From Lepidurus packardi (Eukaryota > Arthropoda > Branchiopoda > Notostraca > Triopsidae), in the NCBI GenBank assembly GCA_023053545.1, contig JAKZAN010000004.1, positions 9,238,001-9,302,000 of the forward strand: DNA of 64,000 nucleotides. Reading direction: 5' to 3'. Positions 50,732 through 63,320 of the stretch are shown piece by piece (the first letter of the stretch is position 1; each line of letters begins with the position of its first letter). Position numbers and translations under genes: made by a program. The notes beneath the pieces are model-generated. The model made no database searches. It was not told where the DNA came from and saw nothing but the letters and a program-made list of their open reading frames with translations.

Positions 50732-51926
50732 GTAAGTGTGTTTGCTTGTCAAAGGCAACGAAACCCAGGAACCACAGCGAATGTATCACGACTCGTACTC
50801 CGAGGTCATAAAATGATTTATTAGAAGCATGAAAAAACCTGCGGATGGTCTTCCCTTCTTCATATATCTATACACACATATATACATCTAGAATAATAAA
50901 AAAAACTACGAATAGCTTCGTCTGCAAGTTTTATTTCCCTCTCCGATAATACGATCCCATAAAAATTTCCGAGCTCATGTAGAAGCACACTAGCAAACGC
51001 ATGCAAAAAGCTGTTTATAAAACTTTCTCCTCTATCTTCGACAATAAAATATTATGATCCGCCAAATCCTACGCACAAATAATTTCCCAACTTATCATCA
51101 TCTCATACGTTGGAGCATGGTTTTCATAGCTTAGTAGCACTAATTATGCATGGCATAAAAAGCCCCAAAAATGTTGACAATAAGACATGTGCATCAATCA
51201 CTCGCATGCAATTGGCATTAAAAAAAAGGTTTTTTCAAGGCTTATGGGAAAATCCACATGAGAAACTTGTCACCTTACCTGCCCCCAGACCAGAACATCA
51301 CGACGCAACCATATATCCTAATCATAAAGTGAAGGGGGTGACAATATCCACTTTTTTGTTAAGTTATACTTGGCGACCTACTTCATCAGCCACACAAATC
51401 CTTGATAAATGTCTCTATTATCCCACGTCTGTATAGCGGCAGCCAGCCCAAGCAACTGTAGGGACTCTGAATCTTCCGTCTCATGAATCTTCTGAGGGCC
51501 TTGACCAAATTTCCTAGGAATGGAGCCTCTTTTTTATCAGATGACAAAATCAAAAAAGAGCAAAAAATGACCTTATAAATTCCTCGGAAATTTAATCAAT
51601 GCGTTTAAAGTCCTTTGCATAGTAAAAAAAAAAAATAGAAAATGAATGCAACTCACTACAAATTTTTCCTAGCAAAATGGTCTTCCGCTATACATAATAT
51701 GGTACAGAGCCATTAGATCTAATGAAAAGTGCTACAGGCCATATTGGCCGCCAAAATGGAATGAAAAAGGTTCCATGCTTTACGAGGCATCCGGGGACCA
51801 AAGCATTAGGTAATAGAACATCACATCCCCCCCCTTTTTTTACCCCCTTATAGTTTACATCGATGCCTAACATGCTCACCTGCGGAGTATTTATATAACA
51901 CTGGGACCTTAGGATAAAATATCAAA

Positions 51927-51961
51927 TGTGCGTGCGTGTGTACGTTGTGTGTGTGTGCGCG
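51927..51961 (+). repeat. GT-rich imperfect microsatellite
   Basis: Alternating GT interrupted by C, A and TT, seen directly. Confidence 0.9.
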
Positions 51962-53940
51962 TTTTCTCCATATGCTAAAAGCACCCCCCTTTTCTCTTCT
52001 CTTTGTTCTGCACTTTTTTATTGGCCTATAACATGTACTAAATACCATCCCCGAGCATTAACACGGAAAATTAGACATCCGTATTTTGTGAGTTGAGCTG
52101 CTGCCAGGGAGGACAGCTTAGTTCATTTAAATTGCTCGCTCATCTAAATGGAACCCCAAAAGTTCAGAACCGCGTTAATGTTGCTCCTAAATAAACGTCT
52201 CTTTGACACTCCCCCTTTTTTGTTTAGCTAGTGGCTAAACTGTACACAAGGAACATTTTTTAAGTGATTATAGAGCTAGATCAAAAGGTTGTTCTTTAGA
52301 GTCCTTTCCTACGCGCCTCCCCCAATAAATGGATATTTTTAAGAGTTAATAAGTTTGCGGGTTTTTTCCTTCAGATCCTTCACAATAACAAAGCCGTCTT
52401 TGGACTTCCAGGACACGAGATTTGGAGGGAAGTCAAGAATCCAAGAGCGTTCAATTATATTTATATATATATATGCCGCATGAATAAAGAGCAACATGGA
52501 ATTCCCCGGCATAAGAGGATCTAGATTCGAATAAACATTTGGCGGGCAGATGCCCCAACCTACGCTTTTTCTTATGTATGCAACAAGTTCTTTTTTTTAA
52601 CAGACTCATCAAAGCAAATGTTCAAAATATTACTTTCGAGCTTTCGGAAATTCTTCCAAGTTTGACTATGTTCCATTAAACGCTTTACTTTCAAGACAAT
52701 TGAATCACAACATTTCCTTACTAGGCTTAATGTGCGCTACAATTGAAGCTTTTATTGTTCTCCAAAGTGCGTTTACATTAAAACGTTTTTATTGTTTTAT
52801 GTGCAGCAGAGTCGTTAAATGCCCCATATCCAAAGTTAAATAGGATGTAATAAGAAAATAATTTAGACCCTTTGAAAAATTATAGAGTATAAACAGCTTC
52901 TATTATACTCTTAGAATTTCTTCCAATTCAAGTTAAGTTTGCTCCCAAAATCCCTTAAAGTATCAAAAACCCTTCCAAATACAATTAATTTTATATACAT
53001 TATTATCCATATTTAATTTTACAATTAGTAATTATAATGGACTAGTCTCCAGAGTGCGTTCTTTTATTTCAGAAATCATCTCAACTTATTCATTACAATT
53101 TAGTTAGTCATAACAATTTCGACGGGAAAAATTTTTAGGAAAATGCCAGGAATTAATTTCTACTAATTGTTAATTACCCAAAAAATCCCAAAGAAATACA
53201 CGAAGCTTTTAACCCCGCTCATGAATGAACGCCTACCCTCCGCTTCTTGTTTTTTATTTAATACTAGCGTAGGTGTAATAGTACCAGGCGTGATAGTTCT
53301 GCTTCATCTTTCGTTCAACATTTGGACTGACATAAAATGTTGGTCCGTCGTACATAGGTATATTATCCTTGCGAAAATTGCGCAGCTACTAAAAACCCAG
53401 CTCCACATTCCACACACATAACAGACGTGTAATTTCACCCAGCTCACGTGATTGTGAAATGTCTATAACTCAATAAAGACTTCGTTGCGTAACCCTTGGC
53501 CCGAGTTATATGGCTTCAACATTTGCATTTCCTGCCAATCATCCAATTCGTCTGCAAAAAGGGGCCGGAACGTAGTAACGCTTTTTATTCTGAACTCTTC
53601 AACCGAACGCTCATCGTTTACAAATGAAGCTCCGGGTCTTCTTTTTTCTTATTTGTATTTTTATTTAATTTATGTTTGTTTTATTTATTAGATTTTCCTT
53701 CTGCGCCCTCGAACGCACATCCAAACACACACACGAACTTTCCCTTTCTTTCTCTTTGTACCGTAACGCCATAACTCCCGAACCCTTTTGCTGGGCGCTT
53801 TTATTTTCAGGTCTGCTCGAGTATAAGTAATAAACGGAGCTTCCAAATAACATTTGGCTTTGGCATGCACCAGTGCTGTCATGCAAAAGAGCCAAGAGAG
53901 CTATCAGTAGTAGCCGATCATCATCTTGATCAGTATAAAA

Positions 53941-53995
53941 AGGTGAAAGTTCCGAAACGTTTCACCTCTCTCTCTCTCTCACTCGCTCTCGCTCT
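53941..53995 (+). repeat. short stem plus CT microsatellite
   Basis: AGGTGAAA (53941-53948) pairs with TTTCACCT (53960-53967) across 11 bases, running directly into CT repeats and a CTCGCTCTCG tract. Confidence 0.85.
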
Positions 53996-54933
53996 CCAAG
54001 AGCCAACTGCTCGGCTGTTGGAATATCTGTCTGCCTTGAACCCATTCTGTCCAAAGTTTTTACGAGTTTGAACGGCAAAAGATCAGCTTACAAAGGAAAA
54101 CGTAAAGGAAAAGTTATAGCAATATCGATTTTGCACGCAAACTCATATCCTATCACACGCCATCGATTGGCTGATTACCTTCTTTCCCGAAACTAGGTTT
54201 CAAACCCTCTCCCCCCCTATTCCCCAGGTCAGCACGCACTCGAGTACCTTACTTTGCTATACGACTAAACCAAAAACCCGCCTCATAAAAGGAAATCGTC
54301 TTTTTAAATTTTAATGTAAAGTTTAGCACAGGGTAATAACAACACACAGCGGTCGTAAAAGCCAAGAAAGATACAAAATGACGAAAATAAATAAAAACGA
54401 GCGATTTGAATGACAACCCTGAAACCTATAGAATGCGCTAGTGTCAGTGCTGATGGTGTTGGAAATTAAACCAGGTGGAGTGTATTGTCACCCGACAACT
54501 TTCCTTTGCGTCTTGTTCCGATACTTTTGCGATTACCAGTCCGCTTTAATGACTGCTGAAAATGCAGAAAAAATTACGAAAAACACCAAGAAGAACCGTA
54601 AGCTAGAATAGAATTATATGACCCACAAGTCTTTCGAAGCCCTCGGTTTGGCGAGAACAGTGAGAATTCAACTTTTCACTGATTCACTACTTCTTGGTAG
54701 GGTGTTTCACAGTAAAATTTGAGAAAGAAAAACGAGCTGGAAGGTATTAAACCGTGAGAGAAATGCAAAAGACAAAATCCCTTGAACATTTTAGACAGTT
54801 TCCTTCGGAATTGTTCGTCTACTCAGCTTGTCGAAGTTCCATGTTGTGTGACATTTTTAGCAGTAAATGTGAATCCTCAAACTCCATTTCGTCCTATTTC
54901 TCACCCCTTTTTTCACTTGCAAATTAGACTGAG

Positions 54934-54995
54934 TTGATTTATCTTTGGGCATAGTTTTTATAAGAATTGATTTATCTTTGGTCATAGTTTTTATA
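54934..54995 (+). repeat. tandem duplication, 33-bp period
   Basis: TTGATTTATCTTTGG followed by CATAGTTTTTATA occurs at 54934-54962 and 54967-54995 with one mismatch in 29. A further AATAAATCTG pair follows at about 55031-55060. Confidence 0.95.
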
Positions 54996-55886
54996 TTTTA
55001 GTACTTTAATTTAATACATATAATTTTAATAATAAATCTGATTTTATTTTAATAAATCTGGTCTTTGAGGTACTAAAAAGAAGATCCCACACATTTACCT
55101 ATTCTCAAACATTTTTTTTTTTTGCATACAGAAGCCATTTTCAACCCTACGTGGTATCCACCTTGGACTTTCCATATACGGATCGAAGATTATTCGGTCC
55201 AGACGTGCGTATCATGACCAAAATAAGAACACTAATTTCCATAACGATGAACCGGAACTAGGTTAGGTTTTTTTTCGCCCAACATATTTGTAGGCCTGTC
55301 TTGGACCTTAACGATTATATGTTGCACTACAGGCGATTCAAACAGACCGCCTCTACGTAAATTTAATGCGGATCGAAAGAAAGTTATAACAAGGTAACAC
55401 TGTAATTTCTTTTTTTTATCCCTTAAAAAGAGAAAAGAAACATAATCCATTCTTGCTTAAGAGATGCCAACTAATTATCAGCCCTTCTGGCTTTCGTGGC
55501 TACCAACCATTTCCATAACTATCCAAACAAATCGCCCTTGCTTGGTTTCATCTCGGCTTGCCAACAGCTTAATTAGCTCGGCAGGGCCGAAAAGGACTTG
55601 GAAGCCGCGCACTTTTTTATAGCGCACTACAAAATAAACACACAAACGTATTACCAAACTTTTTAGAATACTTTCCTGTTATCTTATTGTTGTTGCTTTT
55701 TGGATCCTCCCCAAAACTGCACATCCAACGTTTATAACAACGGAAAGTTCTAATGCGAAATTCTGCCGCTTTACATTCTTGGCCCACCTCCACGTGGTCG
55801 TTAGAATGTCACTAAACAATGAGTAATGGGAAATAATAGGATGTTAGGTTTTTGCCACCTTTTTTACTACCTTTCTTTTTTTACAG
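54996..55886. other. non-coding stretch, no gene seen
   Basis: A short minus-strand frame at 55232-55450 lacks recognisable content. Ends in the pyrimidine tract before the 55.89 kb candidate exon. Confidence 0.5.
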
Positions 55887-56074
55887 TCCCCGACTCGACA
55901 AAGTTCGAAAACTTAATTGCTACCATTTCTTCGTCTTCGGGCCAAGTTATATACCACGCATTCCCTCACACTCCTCACCCTGCTATTAAGCGTCTTATCA
56001 AGCGGTTAACTAGTTCCCATTTCCTACTATTTTATTCTTTTCTTGTCCCAGCCTTTGGAAGAGGGTTTCGATGA
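55887..56074 (+). other. candidate terminal exon, unidentified protein
   Basis: CTTTCTTTTTTTACAG ends at 55886 and is a strong 3' splice-site match. The frame starting at 55889 (PDSTKFENLIATISSSSGQV) is open for 61 codons to TGA at 56072-56074 and ends in a hydrophobic stretch (FLLFYSFLVPAFGRGFR). The frame is open upstream of the AG as well, to an ATG at 55826, so a single-exon reading of 82 codons is possible. A second frame is open for about 33 codons. No AATAAA was seen just downstream and no partner exon was found. No family recognised. Confidence 0.2.
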
Positions 56075-59000
56075 AAAAGCAAACCACTTCGTAGATATGT
56101 TATCTATTTTTTTCTTTCTTTTTTTTTTGCTGGCCTATCGTTATCACCAAGGGGGATCCAAGTACAAGCGAAAGCTGAAGCTGCCAAAAGGGAGCAATGG
56201 TACCTAACAATAGTTATTTAAAACTCGAGTGGATTGTCTTGGCGGTACAATTAGCCTACTTACGTATGCCGTGCACACTTGCACAACAGTTAACTCGCAC
56301 AGACACACACACACAGGGGGGGACTCTCTTAACCTTTACCTATTAGCTCCCCCTTTGGGTTACTTTTTTGTGGAGATATTTCATAAGTGACGAAAAACAC
56401 ACCTTGCCAATTCCTATAGGTTATGATTTCACACTCGGACTCTCCAAAGCCCGCGCTTCGTAATAAAGTCGCCATTCTAAATGTCGACTATTTGGAGCGG
56501 TGTGGCAAGTTTTAATTGGCAGGGATGGTGGGGTTTCGGATACTAAATAATTTCTTCTTCTTCCCAACCTAAATTATGGATTCGGCTAAGACCTCTCTCT
56601 CTCTCTCTCTTTCTTTCTTATCCTCTCTTCCTGGTTTTCATATCATCAGGAGCATTATTCAAACCCTAAAGGAATTGTGGAAAGGAGCTAAAAAAAATAA
56701 AAATAAATAAGAGAAATATATGTAAAATGAAATGAGAGATAAATCCTAACGTCAACGACACACGATTGCAGTTATAAGGCAAAAGAGAAAGAAGAAATGT
56801 AATAATTTGAGTGAAAATTTTCATAACAGATTGCCTCACATAGTTTCTATTCTACGTAAGCAAGTTTTTTTTTTTTTTGAGTGAGAATAAAATTATAAAA
56901 ATAAAAAAGCAATTGTTGCTACTCTCCTTGTGCTCCTGATAACTTTCCCTTCTGGATTTTTGCTGACATGAGCAGCATTTCCATCTCAATACGACATGTT
57001 CTAACACACGCTTACGCCATCCGAACATGGACACGCGATATTTCTTTTCTTTACTTTTTTTTCTTCGCTGGCGCATTACGAGTGGCGAAACCAGAGCAAA
57101 AGTAAAAATACGTACGCTCACCCATTGCCCCATCTAGAAAAGTGAAGAGGAGATGGATTGATAAGCGACAAAAACGTGAAGGCTCAATCAAGTCAATACA
57201 AAAGAGGGGTAGGTCATGGATGGGGTTCGCTTTTTTGGCCTTATTAGGAAGCTTGCTTACGTCTTCCACTACGCTTACAAGTCTGATCCGACTTTCTATA
57301 CAAGGACTTGTCGATAGAACCCCCTGTAATGCTGATCTTTTTCCTGCCGTTTGTTGACTAACTTGGAAACAACTCTACACCCCTCTCCATATACTAACGC
57401 CACGCCTACGTCCTTTTAGCTCGAAAGAATACCATCTTCTTTAAGTTTCACCGCACAAGTAGACAAGTTCTAACTTAATAAAGACGAATATAAAACAGAT
57501 TGTTGGTGGTGTGTCTGCCAGGAAAGTTCACAGAAAACGGAACTGATCGAGCGCAGGAGGCGGAGCTTAATGCTTGCAAGCTTTTCTAGATCCCTCCGTT
57601 TTTAAGGATTTCAAATGGCCACTAAATGTATAATGTGATACGTTTATTATACAGCCTTACTCTCTCTCTCTCCTTCTCTGCTATTCGTTCTGTGTAGACT
57701 GCGTAATCTGACAGGTGCTCTTAAAAGGTACTCAGATTTCGTCAGAAATCATTACATCTAATAGCTCATCTTGCTACGCCATCTTCGCTACGAGCTAGGA
57801 GCTTAACTCCTTTCTATCAAGTCATTTCTCATACAAAAAGAAAAGTAAAAAATACTATCTGATAAAATTCATATTAAATACCATTTGTCTCTAGGTTGTC
57901 CGAAACCAATTAGGAAAAAAATTGGGCTTCTGAAGTAAGAATTCTCTGCAAATACCTAAACCTCGGTTTCTTATGAATTAGAGCACAAGTTATTTAAGCC
58001 AGACTTTTTAACCCCGTCGGCATAAACAAAGCCCTGCTGGCCAGCTTGTCTGGCTTTCTGGGATCGAGATCGTTTAAATTCGTTAGCGTCCCCAATTTTT
58101 TATTCATTTATTTAGTTTAAAGTCGAACTCAATTCAATTATAACGCAAGATACCCGTTATTTACCCTACACCTGCTCTACCACCACTTACGTCAATAAAC
58201 GTATTTAATTATTTCATGAAATCAAAGTTAAAAGTTATTTCATTATTTAATTTTCAACAAAATTACAATACTACAATCAAATATGCCAACTCTAAAATGA
58301 AAACGGTACTATTTTGCGTCATAGAAAAGCACATTGAGGGTAATGTATTGCTGAAAGCTATAATAAAGTATTGTAAATGGGCGTTACAAATAGACTTGAA
58401 TTTATTGTAAAATTTGTGGTGAGCTTTTAATAGCGTGAAATACAGTGACTGCTAAATTGAATAATAGAAAGTGCCCTGGGCACTTTAATACCTAGGTTTA
58501 GACTGGTCAAATGTTTAATTCAATGTGTGAAAGTCAATTGAAATTGAGCTCAGCTAGGCACAGAACGGGGAATTGTTGACCGAGTCCAGACGACAAACTG
58601 TAAGTTCGGGTTAATTAAGTTTAAGCTTTTCCAATTATTATTATTATTCACGCTGAAGACGTATATGTGAAGATGCAACACCTTCACATGGTTAAACACT
58701 TTCCCGTCAGAAAATCTTTCCAACGGCAAAGGATGGACGTTTTGCGTGCACGTTCGGCCAATACAAAAGTTTTTACAAGAAAAAATATTGAAAATTATTG
58801 CTTAAGGGGAAAAAGTTGAGATACTGTAGAAAGGGTGCTTCCCTTCTATACGGATCGCTCATTTGTTAGGTTTTAAGGGGAAAGAAACTTATTCAAGCGA
58901 AAAGGAATTATTTTTTTCATATCCGTGTTGCTTATTTTCCAAACGTACTGTACCTGGGTAAAACTTATTCCGAAGTGATACAATGATTAGACATTAACTT

Positions 59001-59119
59001 CCCCGTCTAGCCTAGGTATGAAACCCTGTATGCTCAATAGGCGGTATTCGCGGCAGTAGTTTGTTATCTTCTTAACTATAATTCATCGGATAAGCTCCTC
59101 TGACGGAAGGTTTTTCCAA
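56075..59119. other. non-coding stretch with simple repeats, no gene seen
   Basis: CA repeat and G7 near 56303-56322, CT repeats at about 56593-56610 and 57661-57671, and a poly-T of about 15 near 56865. Frames of up to 93 codons are unremarkable. Confidence 0.55.
56593..56610 (+). repeat. CT microsatellite, 9 units
   Basis: CT repeated over about 18 bases, running into TTTCTTTCTT. Confidence 0.95.
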
Positions 59120-59345
59120 TTGTCAGAAGCTATTTAAGGTAACAGCCGCCAAGTATCTATACGAAGCTACAGGGAGCGCGATCCACGCATAGGAGGAGCC
59201 AAGGAAACGGATCCCAGAGCGCGCCGATGGTGTGGTCAAAGGCAACAGCCATGACGTCAGGTCTAAGCGAACGAACGTCTGCTCTACTTCCACACCCACG
59301 CTCCCATGCCGAGTGCCCTGACTGCTGCGCCCCACCTGTACTTAT
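59120..59345. promoter_or_regulatory. CpG-rich patch with a CRE palindrome
   Basis: By hand count 59161-59340 has 109 G or C in 180 bases (about 60%), against roughly 38% around it, and about 17 CpG fall in 59101-59340, so CpG is not depleted. It contains a perfect TGACGTCA at 59252-59259, the consensus for CREB/ATF-type bZIP factors. Frames are open on both strands (minus 59123-59335, 70 codons; plus beyond 59145 to about 59405), as expected in a GC-rich patch. A promoter or first-exon region is plausible, but no transcript could be built from it. Confidence 0.3.
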
Positions 59346-62300
59346 TTATCACCTTCACTTCAGATGCTGCTGCAAGATTCTCTTATACAGTCTGGGTTCG
59401 GGCTAAAGGAAAACTCTCTCCTTTCTCTCAAACTAAAACTCCTGCAATAATCCGTTGAGGACTGGAAAAAGCCCTTCAAATGAAAGCTTCCCTAAAGGAT
59501 TATAGAGTACACCTTGATTTCGGTCTGGCAATTCTTTTCTAAATAAAAATAAAACTGTCAATTGCCCGACAAAAAGTCTCATTTAAACTTTCTAGATTTT
59601 CCCCTCGAAAAAAAGAAAATGAAAAATGCAGAAATAGAAATCCCAATCGATCCATACAATTTCTTAGACGATTAGTTTCTGGGGTCCCGCAGAAAATATT
59701 TACCTTTATAAAAACGCTCCAGCTAATTTAAATAAAAAGAAACAGGCTTGAGAAGTTCGTGACTGGAGTGAGCTTGCCAAGAAGCCCACGAAAAATTAGA
59801 GCAAGCCAAAAAAAAAAGAGAAACAAATGTCACGCTCAGTTCTCACTTACCACATAATTCGTTATTGGCCAACTACGCCATCACCTTTATATGCTAATCC
59901 AAAGGGAACCCAAATTGGTAAACTTGTCCCGAGACGAGGGCACCATATGTAACTTATAAAGAGCCATCCGAAAAACGTATGGAAAGCTTATTGGTAGCTT
60001 TCAGAAATAATCGTGACGTTATCCGAAACGTCGGTCTTTCTCGACGATGAAAACGTTTTCTAAAGCTCGTGTTTTTATTCTATTGTTTTTTTTTATTTAT
60101 TTTGAGATAATGAGGAAAATTGAGTAGTTTTAAAAAGGCTTTACCTTGATGAATTGGCTGAGCAGACTTTTATACTCCTAGCTTCATTAGCAAAACGCTC
60201 ACTTTTTTCTTTTTTTGGGGGGAGAAAAGTCCTGCCATATATTTCAATACATTATCGCCCCCAGACAAGTGCTTTTCGTTGAAAGTTTTTAAAATCCTTT
60301 TCCTTCCAACTTCGTCCGCAATGCAATCCTCAAAGTCTTCCAAGCACGAGCTCAAAAAAGACGAAGAAAAACGAAAAAAAGCTTTATAAAACTCCACGAA
60401 AGTTTCAAATCAGTCGGAAAACATCTGCAAAATTACTGAAAGCACCAACAAACGTCCTCCAATTGCCTTTTTTTGCCTCCTTTATGATCAAAATTCCTGC
60501 TTCTATAATGTGACTTCCCTCAAGACTGAGGGAAAATGTTTTTTTTTTTGCCCGGCAATGTCTCTTGTAGACAGTGCGCGTTCCACGAAACTCACGACTT
60601 TTGGCAAGACGGAATCCGAACAATCAACCCTTTTCAACAGCTCGTTTTTTTTTGCTCTCAATAGACCACCAACAGCTTGAAAACACTACGAATACCGAGC
60701 TTCAATAAAACCACGACAGACAATAATTTTTCAAAAGGATTTTCAGTGTAGAGCTCCTGACCCCTAAAAAAAAAAGAATAAAAAAGTTATCAATATCGAA
60801 GAAACCAAATGGTTTGCTCCCCTTCACAAATCCCGTTATTTTGCAACTTCGATGAATTCCGCAGGGGGGCGGGGATTACGGTTATTTTAATGCCTGTCAG
60901 GACCAATTTTGTAATCCAGTTATACTAACATTGAACTCCAACATTCAAGAACGATGCATATGTAGTGCTAAAGCGCTGGTAAAAGAACAAACTTGTAAGT
61001 GTTTAACTCGGGAATTTGTGTTTAGGAATGAGCTGGAGATTCGCTAATTAGGAGCGCAAGCTGGATGTTGGCGTCATTATGCATTATGTTCGATAATTTC
61101 TTAGAAAAAGCTCCAAACTAATCCAAGTCGAAAAGTTTTTACCCCGTTATTATCAAGCGAATAAAGTGAGATCTAAAACCCTGGAGTTACTCATTACGCT
61201 TAAGATCAACTTTCGGTTAGATTTACAACTCAAGAAACTTGACAACCTCCTAGAAAATTATCCAAACACAACGAGGAAATTAATGATAAAATTCCGCCCC
61301 GAAGAGTCTGAAGAGACGCATCAACTTCAGTTATTAATTAATGAATAGAAAGGTGAAAACAAAAGCAAAAAATACAGTCACGCGGAAAAAAATAATGCTC
61401 CTCAAACTAAACACGAGGACCTTTTTTAATATCTCATAGACCTTTTACGGACCATCAGGCGTCCTTGCGACAGTTAATATCAGAAGGCTCGTTAAGAGAG
61501 AAGGGTTTCTAAGCCAGGATCATACTATAACAAGTTGACTATACACACATGGTAAAGAAAAGAAAATGAAATAAAAAAGAGGCCAAAGATAAATGCGTAG
61601 GTTTAGCTTTTTCTGGCTGGGTACACGCAACGTACCGGGTTGAATCCATTTCGAAACTCCTGTGAGGTTCTTTGACGCAAGCGTCACGAGTGCGTACATA
61701 CAAGTCCTTTTTTCTGCTCGCGTTTCTTGTGTGTGGTTTGTTCAACTATTTTTAATAAATTCTTGTTCGTTATGCGGAATCGGGCGAATCTAATTGGCCT
61801 CGTGCTCTATTAAGTAGGCGGTTACGTATCATGACCCCCGTTCTAGAGAAATGGGATATCCACCCAGCGCCGAAGCCTCCTCGCAAATCATGGCTTCATA
61901 ACGTTTTTCGATAAGCGAGCTCCGTAACAATAGGGGGGCGGAGGCAGGGTTAATGAACAATTCGCTTCCCAATAATCTGGACATAAAAAAGGACGTGCAG
62001 CAACTCAATCCAAACCTGTCCCTCACGCAGTCTATACAATTCATAATTTCATTGTAGAGTCTGAATTAGGTTAAAGATAATCTTCATAAAAATTATACTA
62101 ATAAATCAACAATACCTTATATGCAAAGTCTTCGAGCATGGCTTCAAATAAAGATGCTAATTACGATAATCAAATTTGGAACCAAATAACAAAAGTTTAG
62201 TCGAATGGAACGATCTAGACAATTGGCTGGTTTCCAACAATGGCACCCATGCATGCAACAAAAAGAGGAAAGAAAACGATTTAATGATAATTTTCAGAAT

Positions 62301-62540
62301 AAATGCATTACATTACTTAAATCTTTTTTCAATTTTGTTTGAAAAAAATAAATCTTCTGTCATCCAAATTGATAGCTCAGGAATTCCTTTCTAAGCTAAA
62401 CGAAAGCTTTGGATTGCTTGAAATGAAATGAAAAAGCCCCCGTGAAAGTTAATCTCAATGCCACCTAACGAGCAGATGGCGGACTAATACCAACAACAAC
62501 GGTAGAAATGAAAAGAATACGCAGGTAAACCAACTTGGGC
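59346..62540. other. non-coding stretch, no gene seen
   Basis: Short frames at 60170-60623, 61166-61348, 61539-62044 and 62176-62394 have no recognised content. No repeats of note. Confidence 0.55.
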
Positions 62541-62571
62541 CAAGCCGGACTTGTAGCTTTAGTCCGGCTTG
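62541..62571. repeat. hairpin, 11-bp arms and 9-base loop
   Basis: CAAGCCGGACT at 62541-62551 pairs exactly with AGTCCGGCTTG at 62561-62571. The stem is GC-rich inside an AT-rich area, so it would be stable as RNA. Confidence 0.92.
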
Positions 62572-62691
62572 CGTTGCAAGAATAAAAGAAAGTATTAAAT
62601 TAAATATGAGAAATTCCTCTTGAAACTTAGTAAAAAGCCAGATTTATCTGCTATGGTAGTTCTAGAAGTACAGTTGTGAACTTAGTGGTCA

Positions 62692-62943
62692 CTACATGGA
62701 CTTTGCAAAATTGACCAATCACATTCCTTTTCCGTTGTTTAGACCAATCCTGTCATTTCTACCCTACTACCACCCTTAGGTCGGGTTCTCAACACGACAA
62801 CCCTTCTAAATTCTGCATTCAAGGAGCAGGTCACTCAATTAAATAACCTACTCAGTTAATTGACTGTCGAATTTAGAAGGAATTTCCCTTTCTAAGCGTA
62901 GAAGTAGACTTCAAATGACAGGATTCGTCTAAAGTCCATGTAG
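62692..62943. mobile_element. foldback element of about 250 bp
   Basis: Three segments of the left half recur in reverse complement, in the correct nested order, in the right half: CTACATGGACTTT (62692-62704) with AAAGTCCATGTAG (62931-62943); AATCCTGTCATTT (62746-62758) with AAATGACAGGATT (62913-62925); CCTTCTAAATTC (62802-62813) with GAATTTAGAAGG (62869-62880). The left arm carries an extra stretch of about 30 bases between the first two. This is the form of a MITE or other foldback DNA element. No coding content; no target-site duplication identified. Confidence 0.75.
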
Positions 62944-63034
62944 CGTTACTGTAACGTACATCACTTAATCGTAATTTTTTTCATTGTCCAAAAGATACAA
63001 CAAGGAATAAATGAATAAAACAAGCTATTTCTCT

Positions 63035-63320
63035 GGGAGCTAACTGGGCTGTGCGGCGTCTATGAGACAAGCCGGAGCAACGCTAAGAAACCCGGCCAGA
63101 TCCCACTCGCTTCACTCGGTCCATATTTTGCCATTGTTAAGCAACTGAACAGGCAAGCCAGAGTACCGCTTCGAGTCCGGTACGACCCAAGTCGGTTTCC
63201 TGCGTTACCTTCTTATTGCCCCTTATAGTGCTACCAGCACGGCGAGCCTAGTCCCGCCCAGGTGAGAAACCAGGTACAAAAAGCCTCGCTAGTTAGACAC
63301 CAGATTGCGACTCTAGGATG
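63035..63320. other. GC-rich patch with a tRNA T-arm-like end, undetermined
   Basis: About 63031-63260 is distinctly GC-richer than its surroundings. Near its middle TACCG-CTTCGAGTC-CGGTA (about 63163-63183) forms a stem with a loop holding TTCGAGT, similar to the T-arm and B-box of a tRNA gene. No A-box or D-arm could be found at the right distance upstream and the rest does not fold as a tRNA, so a decayed tRNA-derived repeat is one possibility. No open frame of interest. Confidence 0.25.

Larger units (their letters stand above)
50738..54933. other. non-coding stretch, no gene seen
   Basis: Nothing gene-like. Simple tracts: GT-rich 51927-51961 and CT at 53966-53980 followed by CTCGCTCTCGCTCTC. 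Directly before the latter, AGGTGAAA and TTTCACCT (53941-53968) form a short stem. Frames of up to 108 codons (51110-51436) are unremarkable; 52.8-53.1 kb is very AT-rich. Confidence 0.55.

Noticed and set aside
63163-63183. Functional tRNA gene
   Set aside because: Only a T-arm-like stem with a nine-base loop is present; A-box, D-arm, anticodon arm and acceptor stem are missing.
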